Positions 1 to 7,939 of a stretch of 53,350 bases of DNA are shown here, piece after piece. Each line of letters starts with the position of its first letter. The first letter of the stretch is position 1. The notes beneath the pieces are model-generated. The model had not been told where the DNA came from, did no database searches, and saw only the letters and a program-made list of their open reading frames with translations. This DNA is from Rubrivivax sp. (lineage in GTDB: Bacteria; Pseudomonadota; Gammaproteobacteria; Burkholderiales; Burkholderiaceae_C). The stretch is taken from the NCBI GenBank assembly GCA_022843905.1, contig JALHMT010000034.1, forward strand, positions 1-53,350. Direction: 5' to 3'. The position numbers were made by a program, and so were the translations under genes.

Positions 1-1
1 T

Positions 2-103
2 GGCGGTGGCCGCAGCCCCTACGGCGGCGGCGGTGGCAGCGGCGGCCGCGGCGGCTATGGCAGCGGTGGTGGCGGCGGCGGCGGTGGCCGCGGCGGCTAC
101 TGA
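2..103 (+). CDS. Glycine-rich C-terminus of a probable RNA-binding protein (5' end outside window)
   Basis: The last 33 codons of a plus-strand gene are visible, ending at TGA 101-103. They encode almost only Gly with interspersed Arg, Ser and Tyr (RSPY, GGRGGY, ending GRGGY), in the manner of the RGG/GY tails of bacterial RRM (glycine-rich RNA-binding) proteins, which are common in Burkholderiales. A strong terminator follows 36 bases after the stop, which supports this as a real gene end. The RRM domain itself lies outside the window, so the family call is inference. A cold-shock or single-strand-binding protein with a Gly-rich tail is an alternative. Confidence 0.6.
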   Translation, partial: GGGRSPYGGGGGSGGRGGYGSGGGGGGGGRGGY

Positions 104-139
104 TCCGTCCGCAACACCGGCTCCGGTTCCCGTTTTGCC

Positions 140-173
140 AAAGGGCGCAGGTGCGGTGCACCGCGCCCTTTTT
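140..173. terminator. Bidirectional intrinsic terminator
   Basis: The stem AAAGGGCGC-a-GGTGC pairs with GCACC-GCGCCCTTT around a 3-base loop and is followed by T residues. Read on the minus strand it also ends in a TTTTGG run, so it can terminate both the Gly-rich gene (plus) and the sbtB operon (minus), which converge here. Confidence 0.85.
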
Positions 174-218
174 GTCTTGGCGGCGGTCGATCAAGACTTG
201 AGGCGACCTTCGCTCCGG

Positions 219-244
219 CCTGCAGCTCGGGCCTGCAGCTCGGG
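219..244. repeat. Short tandem repeat, two 13-base units
   Basis: CCTGCAGCTCGGG occurs twice back to back in the convergent intergenic region between the terminator and the 3' end of sbtB. It has no evident function and is probably simple slippage. Confidence 0.6.
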
Positions 245-288
245 CGGGAGCATGAGACGCTCGTCGCTCTCGCGCGCCGGCTCGGGGC

Positions 289-594
289 TCAGAAGCGTTC
301 GGGGCGAAGCACCTGCACGGTGCTGAAGTACATCGCGACGCTGTAGTGCGGCGCATAGCTCGCCAGCACATGGTCGGCAATCGCGTCGGCCACGCCGGGG
401 TCGCAGATGACCTTCAATTCGATCGTGCGATCGGCTTCCCAGGCCCCTTCCCGCACCCCTTCGCGGCCGGCGCCATGCACTTCGCTGACCGTCCAGCCCT
501 GGGCGCCGCGCTCGCGGGCATCACGCACCAGATTCTTCTCCAGCACTGCCTCGGCCACGATGACCAGCAAGGTCTTGGGATGTTTCAGCGTCAT
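289..594 (-). CDS. sbtB: PII-like protein, SbtB type
   Basis: A 101-residue protein with the ferredoxin-like PII fold layout: a beta strand at the N-terminus (TLLVIVAEAV), a central segment GWTVSEVHGAGREG equivalent to the T-loop base, then ELKVICDP and a C-terminal strand. PII-like SbtB proteins bind adenine nucleotides including cAMP and regulate the bicarbonate permease SbtA. The pairing here is the typical one: its ATG overlaps the TGA of sbtA by four bases. The C-terminus ends RPERF and lacks the Cys-rich redox extension found in some cyanobacterial SbtB proteins. The classical uridylylated Tyr of GlnB is not apparent, so a nitrogen-signalling GlnB/GlnK role is unlikely. It is the last gene of the minus-strand chain. 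Confidence 0.85.
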   Translation of the reverse strand: MTLKHPKTLLVIVAEAVLEKNLVRDARERGAQGWTVSEVHGAGREGVREGAWEADRTIELKVICDPGVADAIADHVLASYAPHYSVAMYFSTVQVLRPERF

Positions 595-1553
595 GGCTGC
601 AACCTCTGCGCGAGTTGGATATAGAGCGGAATGCCGACCAGGATGTTGAAGGGGAAGGCAATGCCCAGTGCCACCGTGATGGACAGCGCCGCATTGGCCT
701 GCGGCACGGCGATGCGCATGGCCGTGGGCGCGGCGATGTAGCTGGCGCTGGCGGCCAGCGTGGCCAGGATGGCCACCCCACCCACCGAGAGGCCCAGCAA
801 CAGGCCAACCGCCGCCCCGGCCAGCGACAAGACCGGCGGCACCACCACGCCGATGACGACGAGCACGAGGCCGAACCGCCGCACCTCGGCCAGGCGCCCA
901 CCGGCCACCAGGCCGAGTTCCAGCAGGAAGAGCGCCAGAACGCCCTTGAAGGGATCGAAGAAGACGGCCTTGATCGGCGCGGTGCCGGCCTCGCCGGCCA
1001 TCGCGCCGATGGTCAGGCCGCCCAGCAGCAGCAGCACGCTCTTGCCGAACAGCACGTCGTGCATCACATCGCGCCAGGGCGTGCGCCTGGTGACGGTACC
1101 CGGGCCTGCCGGATTGCCCGACGCTGCCCAGCGCGCCAGCAGGATGCCGGCCACCAGGCCCGGCGCCTCCATCACCGCCACCCAGAGCGGCGCGTGGCTT
1201 TCGTAGGCGATGCCTTCCCGCGCCAGCGCTGCGGTGGCCACGGCGAAGGTCACCACGCTGACCGAGCCGAAGTGCGCGCCCAGCGAGGCCGCGTCGGCCG
1301 CCGCCAGCTTCAGCGCCCGGAACACCGGGTAGAGCACGAGCGGGATGGCCAGCCCCAGCAGCGCGCAGGCCAGCACCTGCGGACCCAGCAGCGCGATGGG
1401 CTGCTTGGACAGTTCGACGCCGCCCTTCAGACCGATGGCCAGCAGCAGGTAGATCGACAGCGTCTCGTAGAGGGGTTCAGGCAGGCGCAGGTCGCTCTTC
1501 ACCAGGCGTGCGAAGACGCCCAGCACGAAGAAGAAGACGACGATGTCGATCAT
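591..1553 (-). CDS. sbtA: Sodium-dependent bicarbonate permease, SbtA family
   Basis: A 320-residue, highly hydrophobic protein with about ten membrane segments in two inverted halves. It starts MIDIVVFFFVLGVFARL and contains LKGGVELSK in the first half and ASASYIAAPTAMR near the end, both characteristic of the SbtA family. The family imports HCO3- with Na+ at the inner membrane. The ATG overlaps the stop of the upstream SDR gene (ATGA), and its own stop overlaps sbtB, so the three are translationally coupled. No carboxysome, RuBisCO or carbonic anhydrase gene is present in the window, so its role, whether autotrophy or supply of bicarbonate for carboxylases, cannot be settled here. Confidence 0.88.
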   Translation of the reverse strand: MIDIVVFFFVLGVFARLVKSDLRLPEPLYETLSIYLLLAIGLKGGVELSKQPIALLGPQVLACALLGLAIPLVLYPVFRALKLAAADAASLGAHFGSVSVVTFAVATAALAREGIAYESHAPLWVAVMEAPGLVAGILLARWAASGNPAGPGTVTRRTPWRDVMHDVLFGKSVLLLLGGLTIGAMAGEAGTAPIKAVFFDPFKGVLALFLLELGLVAGGRLAEVRRFGLVLVVIGVVVPPVLSLAGAAVGLLLGLSVGGVAILATLAASASYIAAPTAMRIAVPQANAALSITVALGIAFPFNILVGIPLYIQLAQRLQP

Positions 1554-2332
1554 GGCGCCATCCGGCGCGGCTTGCGGCCGCGGCGGGCGAAGAGTCGGTC
1601 GTACAGCCCGTCGGGCAGCAGCCGCATCGCCTTGGCCACCCAGGCCATCTGCCAGGGAATCACGCGGTAGCTGTCGCCGGCGACGATGGCGCGAAAGGCG
1701 CGGTCGGCGAATCGGTCGACGGGCATCAGGAAAGGCATCGAGTACGGGTTGGCGGCGGTCAGCGGCGTGGCAATGTAGCCGGGCAGCAGGGTCACCACCC
1801 TGACACCGCTGGCGCGGCTTTCCACCCGCAGGCTTTCGCAGTAGGCCACGACGCCCGACTTGCTCGCGCAATAGGCCCCATGGCCGGGCAGGCCACGGAT
1901 GGCCGAGAGGCTGGCGATGCCCACCAGCGTGCCGCTCCCGCGCTGCCGCATCGCCGCCACGAAGGGATGGAAGCTCGCCGCCGTGCCGACGACGTTGGTC
2001 GACAACACATCGCGCATCACGTCGAGGTCGGCGCGCTCGCTGCTGTCCATGCCCACGCTGATGCCGGCCGCGGCGATCACCACGTCGGGCAGCCCCTGCC
2101 GGGCAATGCAGGCGTGACCGGCAGCGACGATGCTGTCGATGTCCCGCACGTCGGCGGTGTAGACGGCGAAGTGCTCCGGAGCCAGACCCTGTGCTGCCGC
2201 CCACTGCTCGACCTCGGCGCTGCGGCGCGCCACCAGGGCGAGCCGGTAGCCTGCCGCAGCGAAACGCCGGGCCAGCGCCTGGCCGATGCCGCTGGAGGCG
2301 CCGGTGATGAAGACCAGGGGGGACGCCACCAC
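1550..2332 (-). CDS. Short-chain dehydrogenase/reductase (SDR)
   Basis: A classical SDR of about 260 residues: the nucleotide-binding TGASSGIG motif is near the N-terminus, followed by VIAAAG, and the catalytic YxxxK appears as YCASK. It probably reduces or oxidises a carbonyl/alcohol with NAD(P)H; the substrate is unknown. An upstream ATG at 2449 gives an N-terminal extension that overlaps lptC by over 100 bases and does not look like SDR sequence. I chose GTG at 2332 (2329 is equally possible), preceded by AAGG just after the lptC stop. The stop overlaps the ATG of sbtA. Its place between lipopolysaccharide genes and a bicarbonate transporter gives no functional hint. Confidence 0.82.
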   Translation of the reverse strand: MVASPLVFITGASSGIGQALARRFAAAGYRLALVARRSAEVEQWAAAQGLAPEHFAVYTADVRDIDSIVAAGHACIARQGLPDVVIAAAGISVGMDSSERADLDVMRDVLSTNVVGTAASFHPFVAAMRQRGSGTLVGIASLSAIRGLPGHGAYCASKSGVVAYCESLRVESRASGVRVVTLLPGYIATPLTAANPYSMPFLMPVDRFADRAFRAIVAGDSYRVIPWQMAWVAKAMRLLPDGLYDRLFARRGRKPRRMAP

Positions 2333-2339
2333 GACGCCT

Positions 2340-3026
2340 TCAACGCCCGCCCGGCGCACGCGCAGGAAACACGGCACGCTGCGGGCCCTGCAGCTCGAGT
2401 CTGCCGAGGGCGTGCTCGTAGTCCATGCCGGCGGCCCGCAACTCGGCACCGTCCCGCTGCACCGTCACCGCCAGGTGGGTGCGCAGGCGCTCGGTGACGG
2501 TGAAGACGTGCAGGAACTCGCTGGCCACCACCAGGGGCACGCCCTTGGCGTCGACCGAATCGACGCGGGCCTGTCCCATCAACTGCACTTCGCTGCCGTC
2601 GCCGTTGCTCAGGGCGCGGCGCGCCCGCGCCAGCGTCACGCGGCCATCGGGCGCGAAGGCGCGCAGTTCGAGCTGGTCGATCTCGATGCGGTCGGTGTCG
2701 GGGTAGTGCCGCATCTGCTCGCCTTCGATGCGCACCTTCAGGCGCCCGTTGGGCTCGAAGCGCTCCAGCACGAACTTCGACATCGTGTAGTCGGGGTCGC
2801 TGCGCAGCGGCGCGTCCTCGCGCGGCTTCAGGGGCGGCGGCACGTTCTTCACCAGCCACCAGGACCCCAGCGCCAGGAAACCCATCAGCAGCAGGGGCAG
2901 GTAGGACAGCAGACCGTCTCGCAGCCGCAGATGCCAGCGCAGTCGCGGCCGCAGCGGCGCGGCGGCCGGGGCACCGATGGAGATCGGGACCTCGGGCAGG
3001 TCCGGCAGGTGCACCTCGACGGGCAT
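2340..3026 (-). CDS. lptC: LPS export protein LptC
   Basis: A 228-residue bitopic inner-membrane protein. After a cytoplasmic Pro/Arg-rich stretch, one transmembrane helix (about residues 39-60, LLSYLPLLLMGFLALGSWWLV) precedes a periplasmic beta-jellyroll of the OstA/LptC type containing DYTMSKFVLERF, a hallmark of betaproteobacterial LptC. LptC links the LptB2FG transporter to the LptA bridge. Its ATG shares one base with the kdsC stop (TGATG), the usual kdsC-lptC coupling. The partner genes lptA and lptB are not next door but about 16 kb away on the other strand. Confidence 0.92.
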   Translation of the reverse strand: MPVEVHLPDLPEVPISIGAPAAAPLRPRLRWHLRLRDGLLSYLPLLLMGFLALGSWWLVKNVPPPLKPREDAPLRSDPDYTMSKFVLERFEPNGRLKVRIEGEQMRHYPDTDRIEIDQLELRAFAPDGRVTLARARRALSNGDGSEVQLMGQARVDSVDAKGVPLVVASEFLHVFTVTERLRTHLAVTVQRDGAELRAAGMDYEHALGRLELQGPQRAVFPARAPGGR

Positions 3027-3604
3027 CAGCGTCCGTCCAGCGTGCGCAGCTTGCCTTGCAGCAGGTCGGCGTAACGGCCCGAGGCCACCAGCAGCAGGTC
3101 GCAGAACTCGCGCGCCGCGCCGCGGCCGCCGCCGAGCCGGGTGACGTGGTGCGCACGGGCCAGCACTTCGGCATGCGCATTGGGCGGGGCCACCGCCAGC
3201 GCGGCGCGGGCGAACAACGGCAGGTCGGGCCAGTCGTCGCCGATCACGGCCACGTCCGCCCAGTCCATCCCGAGCTGCGTCAGCAGCCCCTCGGCCGCAG
3301 CGAGCTTGTCGCTTGCGCCGTAGATGGCGTGCGGCAGGCCGAGGTCGCCGACGCGCCGCCGTACGGCCGGCGAGTCGCGCCCGGTGATGACCAGCGGCAG
3401 GATGCCGACCTCGACCAGCGACTTCAGGCCATGGCCGTCGAGCACGTTGAAGCCCTTCAGCACCTCACCCTGCTCGCTGAAGAACAGCCGCCCGTCGGTC
3501 AGAACCCCATCGACGTCGAAGATGGCGGCACGCATGGCCGGCCCGCGACCCTGGGCGCGCAGCAGCAGCTCGGGCGGGAAGTTCAGGGCGGGGGCGAGGT
3601 TCAA
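3026..3604 (-). CDS. kdsC: 3-deoxy-D-manno-octulosonate 8-phosphate phosphatase
   Basis: A HAD-superfamily phosphatase that releases phosphate from KDO-8-phosphate in lipopolysaccharide inner-core synthesis. Visible motifs are DVDGVLTDG (nucleophile and acid/base Asp), the segment ITGRDSPAVRRR, and IGDDWPDLP for metal binding. An ATG at 3535 would give 169 residues, but the sequence upstream (NFPPELLLRAQ) matches the N-terminal helix of betaproteobacterial KdsC. A TTG at 3604 gives 192 residues, close to the usual length, and overlaps the preceding TGA by four bases (TTGA), the same coupling used elsewhere in this chain. The start is therefore inferred; the function is secure. kdsD, the usual upstream partner, is absent and a carboxypeptidase takes its place. 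Confidence 0.9.
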   Translation of the reverse strand: MNLAPALNFPPELLLRAQGRGPAMRAAIFDVDGVLTDGRLFFSEQGEVLKGFNVLDGHGLKSLVEVGILPLVITGRDSPAVRRRVGDLGLPHAIYGASDKLAAAEGLLTQLGMDWADVAVIGDDWPDLPLFARAALAVAPPNAHAEVLARAHHVTRLGGGRGAAREFCDLLLVASGRYADLLQGKLRTLDGR

Positions 3605-5301
3605 TCGAGTGTCACCTCGGTACGCACGGTGCCGGCACGGTCGGCCGTGGCCGTCAGCGCCAGCACGGTGCCGCTCGGCCCCTTGACGATCCATTCGACC
3701 ACGGCGCGGTCGCCGGTGACGTCGCGGTTCGGCTGGAAGGCCTGCATCGAGTTCTTCGGCGCGTGCCCTTCCAGGTGCGAGCCTTCGACACGCTCCTTGC
3801 CGCTGACCAGGGTGACCTGGGCCGGCAGGTGGATCTGGAACACCGTGCCGCGCGCGATCTTGCGCTCCAGCGCGCGCCTGGTCACGTAGGACGGCAGGTA
3901 ACCGCTGTTGGCCACTGCGAAGCGCACGCGCCAGGTCTCTGCACCCAGCGATCGCACCTCGGTGCGCAGCACTTCCAGTCGCGGCAGCGACAGCGCGATC
4001 TGCTTCATCCAGGCCGGGAAACGCGCGGCCTCGCGCTCGCGCAGGGCCGGGGGCGGGTTGCGCCAGAAGTTCATGCGGTCCCAGCCGCCCAGCTCGACCA
4101 TGCCCAGCTGCGGGTGGCGGAAGGGATACCACTCCACGTGCGCCTTGCCCGCGCACTGCTCGTCGCTCCACTTCAGCAGCTTCAGGTCGTCTTCCACCGG
4201 GTGCTCTCGGTACCACTCGATCCACTGGTAATCGGTGATGCCGGCTTCCTTGTTCGGCGCCCAGATCTCGACCGTCCAGAACAGCGCGCCCAGGTGCTCG
4301 TAGACCCAGTCCTGCGTGCCGGTGATGACCTGCTTGGGGTGGTACTTGAACTCGTGGAAGATGCTGATGGCCGGGTAGCCGGTGGACTTGGCGCCCAGGT
4401 CGCTGAAGCGCTTGTACTGCCAGAGGTCTTCCGGCGTCATGTCGTCGTCGCTCTGCGTGCCCATGGGCCGCAGGATCACGCCGCTGTGCGTGTGGTAGCT
4501 GATGGCCGCGCCGATGTTGCGGTGCTTCGTGACGAAGTCGACCATGGCGCGAACCTCGGGCTCGCTGGTCGGGTAGGGGCCGGCGCCCGACTGCTCGAAA
4601 TCCTGGCGCCAGTAGGCGGGGAAGTTGCGGTTGAGATCGAGGCCCTCGCGGTCGGGGTTGGTGCTGATCTTCAGACCGTCGTAGTTCTTCAGCATGCCCT
4701 CGGGCATGACGCGGAAGTACTCGCCGCCGAACTCGCCGGGCTCGCGCGCCACCATCAGTCGCGCATCGGCGGCGCACTTCTTGTAGGTGCCATGCGGGTC
4801 GGGAATGCGCATGGTGAGCATGCGTCCGTCGCCGTCGATGTCCTCCACCGTCAGCCCGTCGACGGGCTCTTCGTCGAAGGGATAGGGCCGCGTCGAGGAA
4901 CGGATGTGGCGCGGCTTGTCGGCCAGGGCCAGTTCGGCGCCGTCGGGGTTCAGGCGCGGCACGATGTAGAGCACACGCGTGTCCAGCAGGTGCCGGATCT
5001 GTTCATCGCCCTCTTCCCAGCCGGTGGCCACGTGGTGAAGCCAGTACAGGCAGGCGGTGCAGGCAGTGAGTTCCGCCGCGTGGATGTTGCCGTCGACCCA
5101 GAAGGCCGGCTTGTCGATGTCGGCGCCGGTGGCGGTGTTCGTCACCACCATCATCCAGATGTCACGCCCTTCGTGGCTCTTGCCGATCGAGCGCAGTTCC
5201 AGCAGAGCGGGCAAGGCCGCGGCGTAGTCCTGCAGCAGCCGCGTGAGCTCGGGGTAGCGATAGAACTGGTCGAAACGGGGGACGGGAATGGGTGGCGGCA
5301 T
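3601..5301 (-). CDS. M14-family zinc carboxypeptidase
   Basis: A 566-residue cytoplasmic-looking protein (no signal peptide). The M14 zinc site is visible as H74-x2-E77 in NIHAAE, with the third ligand in YHTHSG near residue 268 and the catalytic Glu in WTVEIW near residue 345. DLNRNFPAYW supplies the substrate-binding Asn-Arg pair. A C-terminal beta-rich extension (about 440-566) is typical of long bacterial M14 members. It likely trims C-terminal amino acids or peptidoglycan-derived peptides; the substrate is unknown. A further ATG lies at 5331, but a -10-like CACAAT overlaps it, so 5301 is preferred. It heads the minus-strand chain and overlaps kdsC. Confidence 0.85.
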   Translation of the reverse strand: MPPPIPVPRFDQFYRYPELTRLLQDYAAALPALLELRSIGKSHEGRDIWMMVVTNTATGADIDKPAFWVDGNIHAAELTACTACLYWLHHVATGWEEGDEQIRHLLDTRVLYIVPRLNPDGAELALADKPRHIRSSTRPYPFDEEPVDGLTVEDIDGDGRMLTMRIPDPHGTYKKCAADARLMVAREPGEFGGEYFRVMPEGMLKNYDGLKISTNPDREGLDLNRNFPAYWRQDFEQSGAGPYPTSEPEVRAMVDFVTKHRNIGAAISYHTHSGVILRPMGTQSDDDMTPEDLWQYKRFSDLGAKSTGYPAISIFHEFKYHPKQVITGTQDWVYEHLGALFWTVEIWAPNKEAGITDYQWIEWYREHPVEDDLKLLKWSDEQCAGKAHVEWYPFRHPQLGMVELGGWDRMNFWRNPPPALREREAARFPAWMKQIALSLPRLEVLRTEVRSLGAETWRVRFAVANSGYLPSYVTRRALERKIARGTVFQIHLPAQVTLVSGKERVEGSHLEGHAPKNSMQAFQPNRDVTGDRAVVEWIVKGPSGTVLALTATADRAGTVRTEVTLD

Positions 5302-5391
5302 GCTGCAGGGCGAGGGCGGCGATCCCCACATTGTGGCCCCGCACGAGACCCCGCCGCAGGCGCAGGCCCGATGCGCCGCGGGCCGCCGGGC

Positions 5392-6150
5392 CTAGTCCGT
5401 CCTCTGCAGCCCGCCCACGAACACGCGCAGCTCGCCGGGCGCGTACGGCTGCCAGGCCTCGCCGAGCGTGAGCGGTTCGGTGGCGACCACGGCCACGCGG
5501 TCCTGCGGCGTGGTCAGCGCGGCGAAGTCGACGCTGAGATCCTCGTCGGCCAGCGTCGCGGCGCCGAAGGGGTGTTCGCGCACGACCGAAAACAGCCGGG
5601 TCGAGGCGTGCGTCCACAGCGCCTGGCCGTTGCTGAGCAGCACGTTGAAGCTGCCGTGCGCGGCCGGCAGCGGCAGCAGTTCGCGCAGCGTATGCGTCAG
5701 CTCGCCGATGCTGGGCATGTCGGCATGCGCCTTGGCCAGTTCCTGCATCAGCCAGCAGAAGGCGCGCTCGCTGTCGGTCTCGCCCACCGGGCGGAAGGCA
5801 CCGTGCAGGCGCGGCGCGAACCCCTTCAGATCACCGTTGTGCGCGAAGACCCAGTAGCGCCCCCACAGCTCGCGCACGAAGGGATGCGTGTTTTCGAGCG
5901 CCACGCGGCCCTGCGTGGCCTTGCGGATGTGGGCGATGACGTTGTCGCTCCTGATCGGGTAGTGCTTGATCAGTTCGGCCACCGGGGAGCGACGCGCGCC
6001 GTGGTGGTCGATGAAGTGGCGCAACCCGCGGTCTTCGAAGAAGGCGATGCCGAAGCCGTCCTTGTGCTCCTCGGCGCGCGCGGCCAGTCCCGTGAAGCTG
6101 AACATCACGTCGGTCGGCGTGTTGGCATTCATGCCCAGCAGCTGGCACAT
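5392..6150 (-). CDS. Class II glutamine amidotransferase (YafJ-like)
   Basis: A 252-residue Ntn-hydrolase domain that starts directly with the nucleophile (Met1-Cys2-Gln-Leu). The segments AHIRKATQG and FAHNGDL are the glutamine-binding and oxyanion regions seen in GATase type 2 domains. Stand-alone members such as YafJ have no attached synthase domain, and the ammonia acceptor is unknown. It stands alone: 90 bases separate it from the M14 gene, and a flavoprotein gene lies upstream on the same strand with a 10-base gap. A TAGGCT hexamer 7 bases before the ATG may be its own -10 element. Confidence 0.88.
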   Translation of the reverse strand: MCQLLGMNANTPTDVMFSFTGLAARAEEHKDGFGIAFFEDRGLRHFIDHHGARRSPVAELIKHYPIRSDNVIAHIRKATQGRVALENTHPFVRELWGRYWVFAHNGDLKGFAPRLHGAFRPVGETDSERAFCWLMQELAKAHADMPSIGELTHTLRELLPLPAAHGSFNVLLSNGQALWTHASTRLFSVVREHPFGAATLADEDLSVDFAALTTPQDRVAVVATEPLTLGEAWQPYAPGELRVFVGGLQRTD

Positions 6151-6160
6151 GGGCAGCAGC

Positions 6161-7387
6161 CTACTCCAGCATCAGCTTGGCGAGCCCGCGCAGGCTGATC
6201 AGGCGCCCCGGGTTCTGGGTCTCTTCCAGCACACCGGTCATGCGGCGCAGGATGCCGGGACTGCGACGTGCGCGCCAGATCACGAGGTCGGTCAACCAGG
6301 GGTGGTGGTTGACCTGGGCCGCCTTCTCGTAGAGACCGAATCGCGGCTGCAGCGCGCGCAGCGACGCTTCGTAGCGCTCGCGAAGCGCGGCCTCGGGTCC
6401 CAGGGACCCATGCAGCAGCGCCTCGGCAGCCAGCAGGCCGGTCTCCATGGCCTTGCCGATGCCCTCGCCGGTGAAGGCGTAGGTGCTGCCGGCAGCCTCG
6501 CCGGTGACCAGCAGACCGGGCCGCGACCAGCGCGCGCCCGACAGCGAGCAGCGCAGCGGCGCGCCCTTCATCTCGCCCAGCAGCGTCCCCCCGCGCATCA
6601 GCTCGCCTGCCGGCGCATGGACCTGGCAGAAAGCGTCGAACATCTCGCGCAGGTTCACATTGCGCATGGCGTGACGGCCACCCCGCTCCACCTCGTGGCT
6701 GCCGGTCAGGCCGGCGCCGATGTTGAAGACACCGTCGGGCGACGGGAAGATCCATCCATAGCCGCCCGCCAGTCGCTTGTGCCAGACGATCTGCAGCTGT
6801 TCGATGCGGCCGACCATCGCCTCGTTCCTGACATAGCCGCGCAGCGCCACCCCGCTGGGTGTTCGGCGTTCGCAAAGGCCCGCAGCCATCAGCGCCTGCG
6901 GCACGGCACCGGTGGCGAGCACGACCCAGCGTGCCGGCCAGTCCTGAACGTCGCTGCCGACCTTCAGTCGGGCGCCGACCACGCGCTCGCCGTCGAGCAG
7001 CGGCGCCTCGAACTTCGCCGGCGTGAACGCCACCGCGCCGGCACGCTGCGCCGAACGGAACAGGATGTGGTCGAGTTGTTCGCGCGGGAGCACGGCCAGC
7101 GAGCCGGGCACGTCGACCATGCCGCCCCGCGGGCCGATGCAACGAACGTGGCGCACGCGCCTGGCCTGCGACATCACCTCGTCGTACACACCCAGGCGGC
7201 GCAGCGCGGCGTGCGCGTCGGGAATGAGCCCGTCGCCACAGACCTTGTCGCGCGGGAAATCGTGCTGGTCGACCAGCTTCACGTCGAGGCCCCCGGCCGC
7301 CAGCGCCTGTGCACAGGCGCTGCCGGCCGGACCGGCACCGATGACCAGCACGTCGGCCACACGGGTCATGGGGGATCGTGCAGGCAT
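6161..7387 (-). CDS. Geranylgeranyl reductase family FAD-dependent oxidoreductase
   Basis: A 408-residue flavoprotein. The N-terminal Rossmann motif GAGPAG (residues 17-22) binds FAD, KVCGDGLIP is the family signature near residue 50, and the second FAD motif appears as LLVTGEAAGSTYAFTGEGI. Family members saturate isoprenoid chains (for example ChlP/BchP in chlorophyll synthesis) or act as tryptophan-type hydroxylases. In non-phototrophs the substrate is unknown, and no photosynthesis genes are in this window. A second ATG at 7369 is possible. I keep 7387 because TACAAT lies 9 bases upstream, which suits a leaderless start. Confidence 0.8.
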   Translation of the reverse strand: MPARSPMTRVADVLVIGAGPAGSACAQALAAGGLDVKLVDQHDFPRDKVCGDGLIPDAHAALRRLGVYDEVMSQARRVRHVRCIGPRGGMVDVPGSLAVLPREQLDHILFRSAQRAGAVAFTPAKFEAPLLDGERVVGARLKVGSDVQDWPARWVVLATGAVPQALMAAGLCERRTPSGVALRGYVRNEAMVGRIEQLQIVWHKRLAGGYGWIFPSPDGVFNIGAGLTGSHEVERGGRHAMRNVNLREMFDAFCQVHAPAGELMRGGTLLGEMKGAPLRCSLSGARWSRPGLLVTGEAAGSTYAFTGEGIGKAMETGLLAAEALLHGSLGPEAALRERYEASLRALQPRFGLYEKAAQVNHHPWLTDLVIWRARRSPGILRRMTGVLEETQNPGRLISLRGLAKLMLE

Positions 7388-7396
7388 GGGGCCGCG

Positions 7397-7402
7397 ATTG
7401 TA
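7397..7402 (-). promoter_or_regulatory. -10-like box of the flavoprotein gene
   Basis: TACAAT on the minus strand, 9 bases before the ATG at 7387. No convincing -35 was found. It belongs to the window-wide set of -10 hexamers at leaderless distance. Confidence 0.4.
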
Positions 7403-7503
7403 GGCAGCGGCCCTTGACGGACCTCAAGGCCCTGGTCGCGACATCGGCGCATGATGTTCTCAGGGGTCGCACCAGGCGACACCGCAAGACTGGAGACACG
7501 CCG

Positions 7504-7893
7504 ATGACCTTCCACCTCACCGCGGGGCAGCGCGCCCTGCTCGAAGCCGCGCTCGTGCAGCGCCAGCATCAGCTGGACCGCCGCCTGTCGGAGCATCACC
7601 ATGGGCTGTCGCGCGCGGAGCATGCCCGCGAAGTCCTGCTGCAGGACGGCGACGACGCCCCGCAGCGCGAAAGCGAGCGCGAGATGGACCTGGCCATGAC
7701 CGACATGGAAACGCAGGAACTCGGCGCCGTCAGTCAGGCGCTGAAGCGGCTGCCGGGGCCGGAATACGGTATCTGTGCCGACTGCAGCAGCGAGATCCCC
7801 TTCGACCGGCTGAAGGTCGAACCCTGGGCCTTGCGATGCGTGGCCTGCGAATCGAAACGCGAAACCCGGTCCGGACGCCTGGCCGGCGCCTGA
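7504..7893 (+). CDS. TraR/DksA-family zinc-finger protein
   Basis: A 129-residue protein with an N-terminal helical coiled-coil (about 1-80) and a C-terminal four-Cys zinc finger: C91-x2-C94 (CADC) and C112-x2-C115 (CVAC), followed by a basic tail. This is the DksA/TraR architecture, in which the coiled coil enters the secondary channel of RNA polymerase and modulates initiation with ppGpp. The coiled-coil tip contains several acidic residues (QDGDDAP), comparable to the DxxDxA motif of DksA although not identical. It is shorter than E. coli DksA (151 residues), so it is probably a paralogue. The start was chosen at the first ATG that gives this fold. Confidence 0.85.
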   Translation: MTFHLTAGQRALLEAALVQRQHQLDRRLSEHHHGLSRAEHAREVLLQDGDDAPQRESEREMDLAMTDMETQELGAVSQALKRLPGPEYGICADCSSEIPFDRLKVEPWALRCVACESKRETRSGRLAGA

Positions 7894-7939
7894 CCTCGAC
7901 CCCCGCCACCCCGTTCACACCTCCCAAGGACCAAACCTC

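Noticed and set aside
6..326. Ala-rich plus-strand open frame at the window start
   Set aside because: It is a frameshifted reading of the Gly-rich gene tail (GGC read as GCG) and runs through the terminator.
3763..6198. 811-codon plus-strand open frame, and similar long frames at 9047-11149, 23711-25822, 38079-40295 and 40226-42145
   Set aside because: They are antisense to clearly recognisable genes (M14 peptidase, glcB, priA, acyl-CoA synthetase, acyl-CoA dehydrogenase), and their His/Gln/Val/Arg-rich composition is the mirror of GC-rich codon use.
6161..7387. Evidence for phototrophy from the geranylgeranyl-reductase-like gene
   Set aside because: The family is broad, and no bch, crt or puf genes occur in the window.
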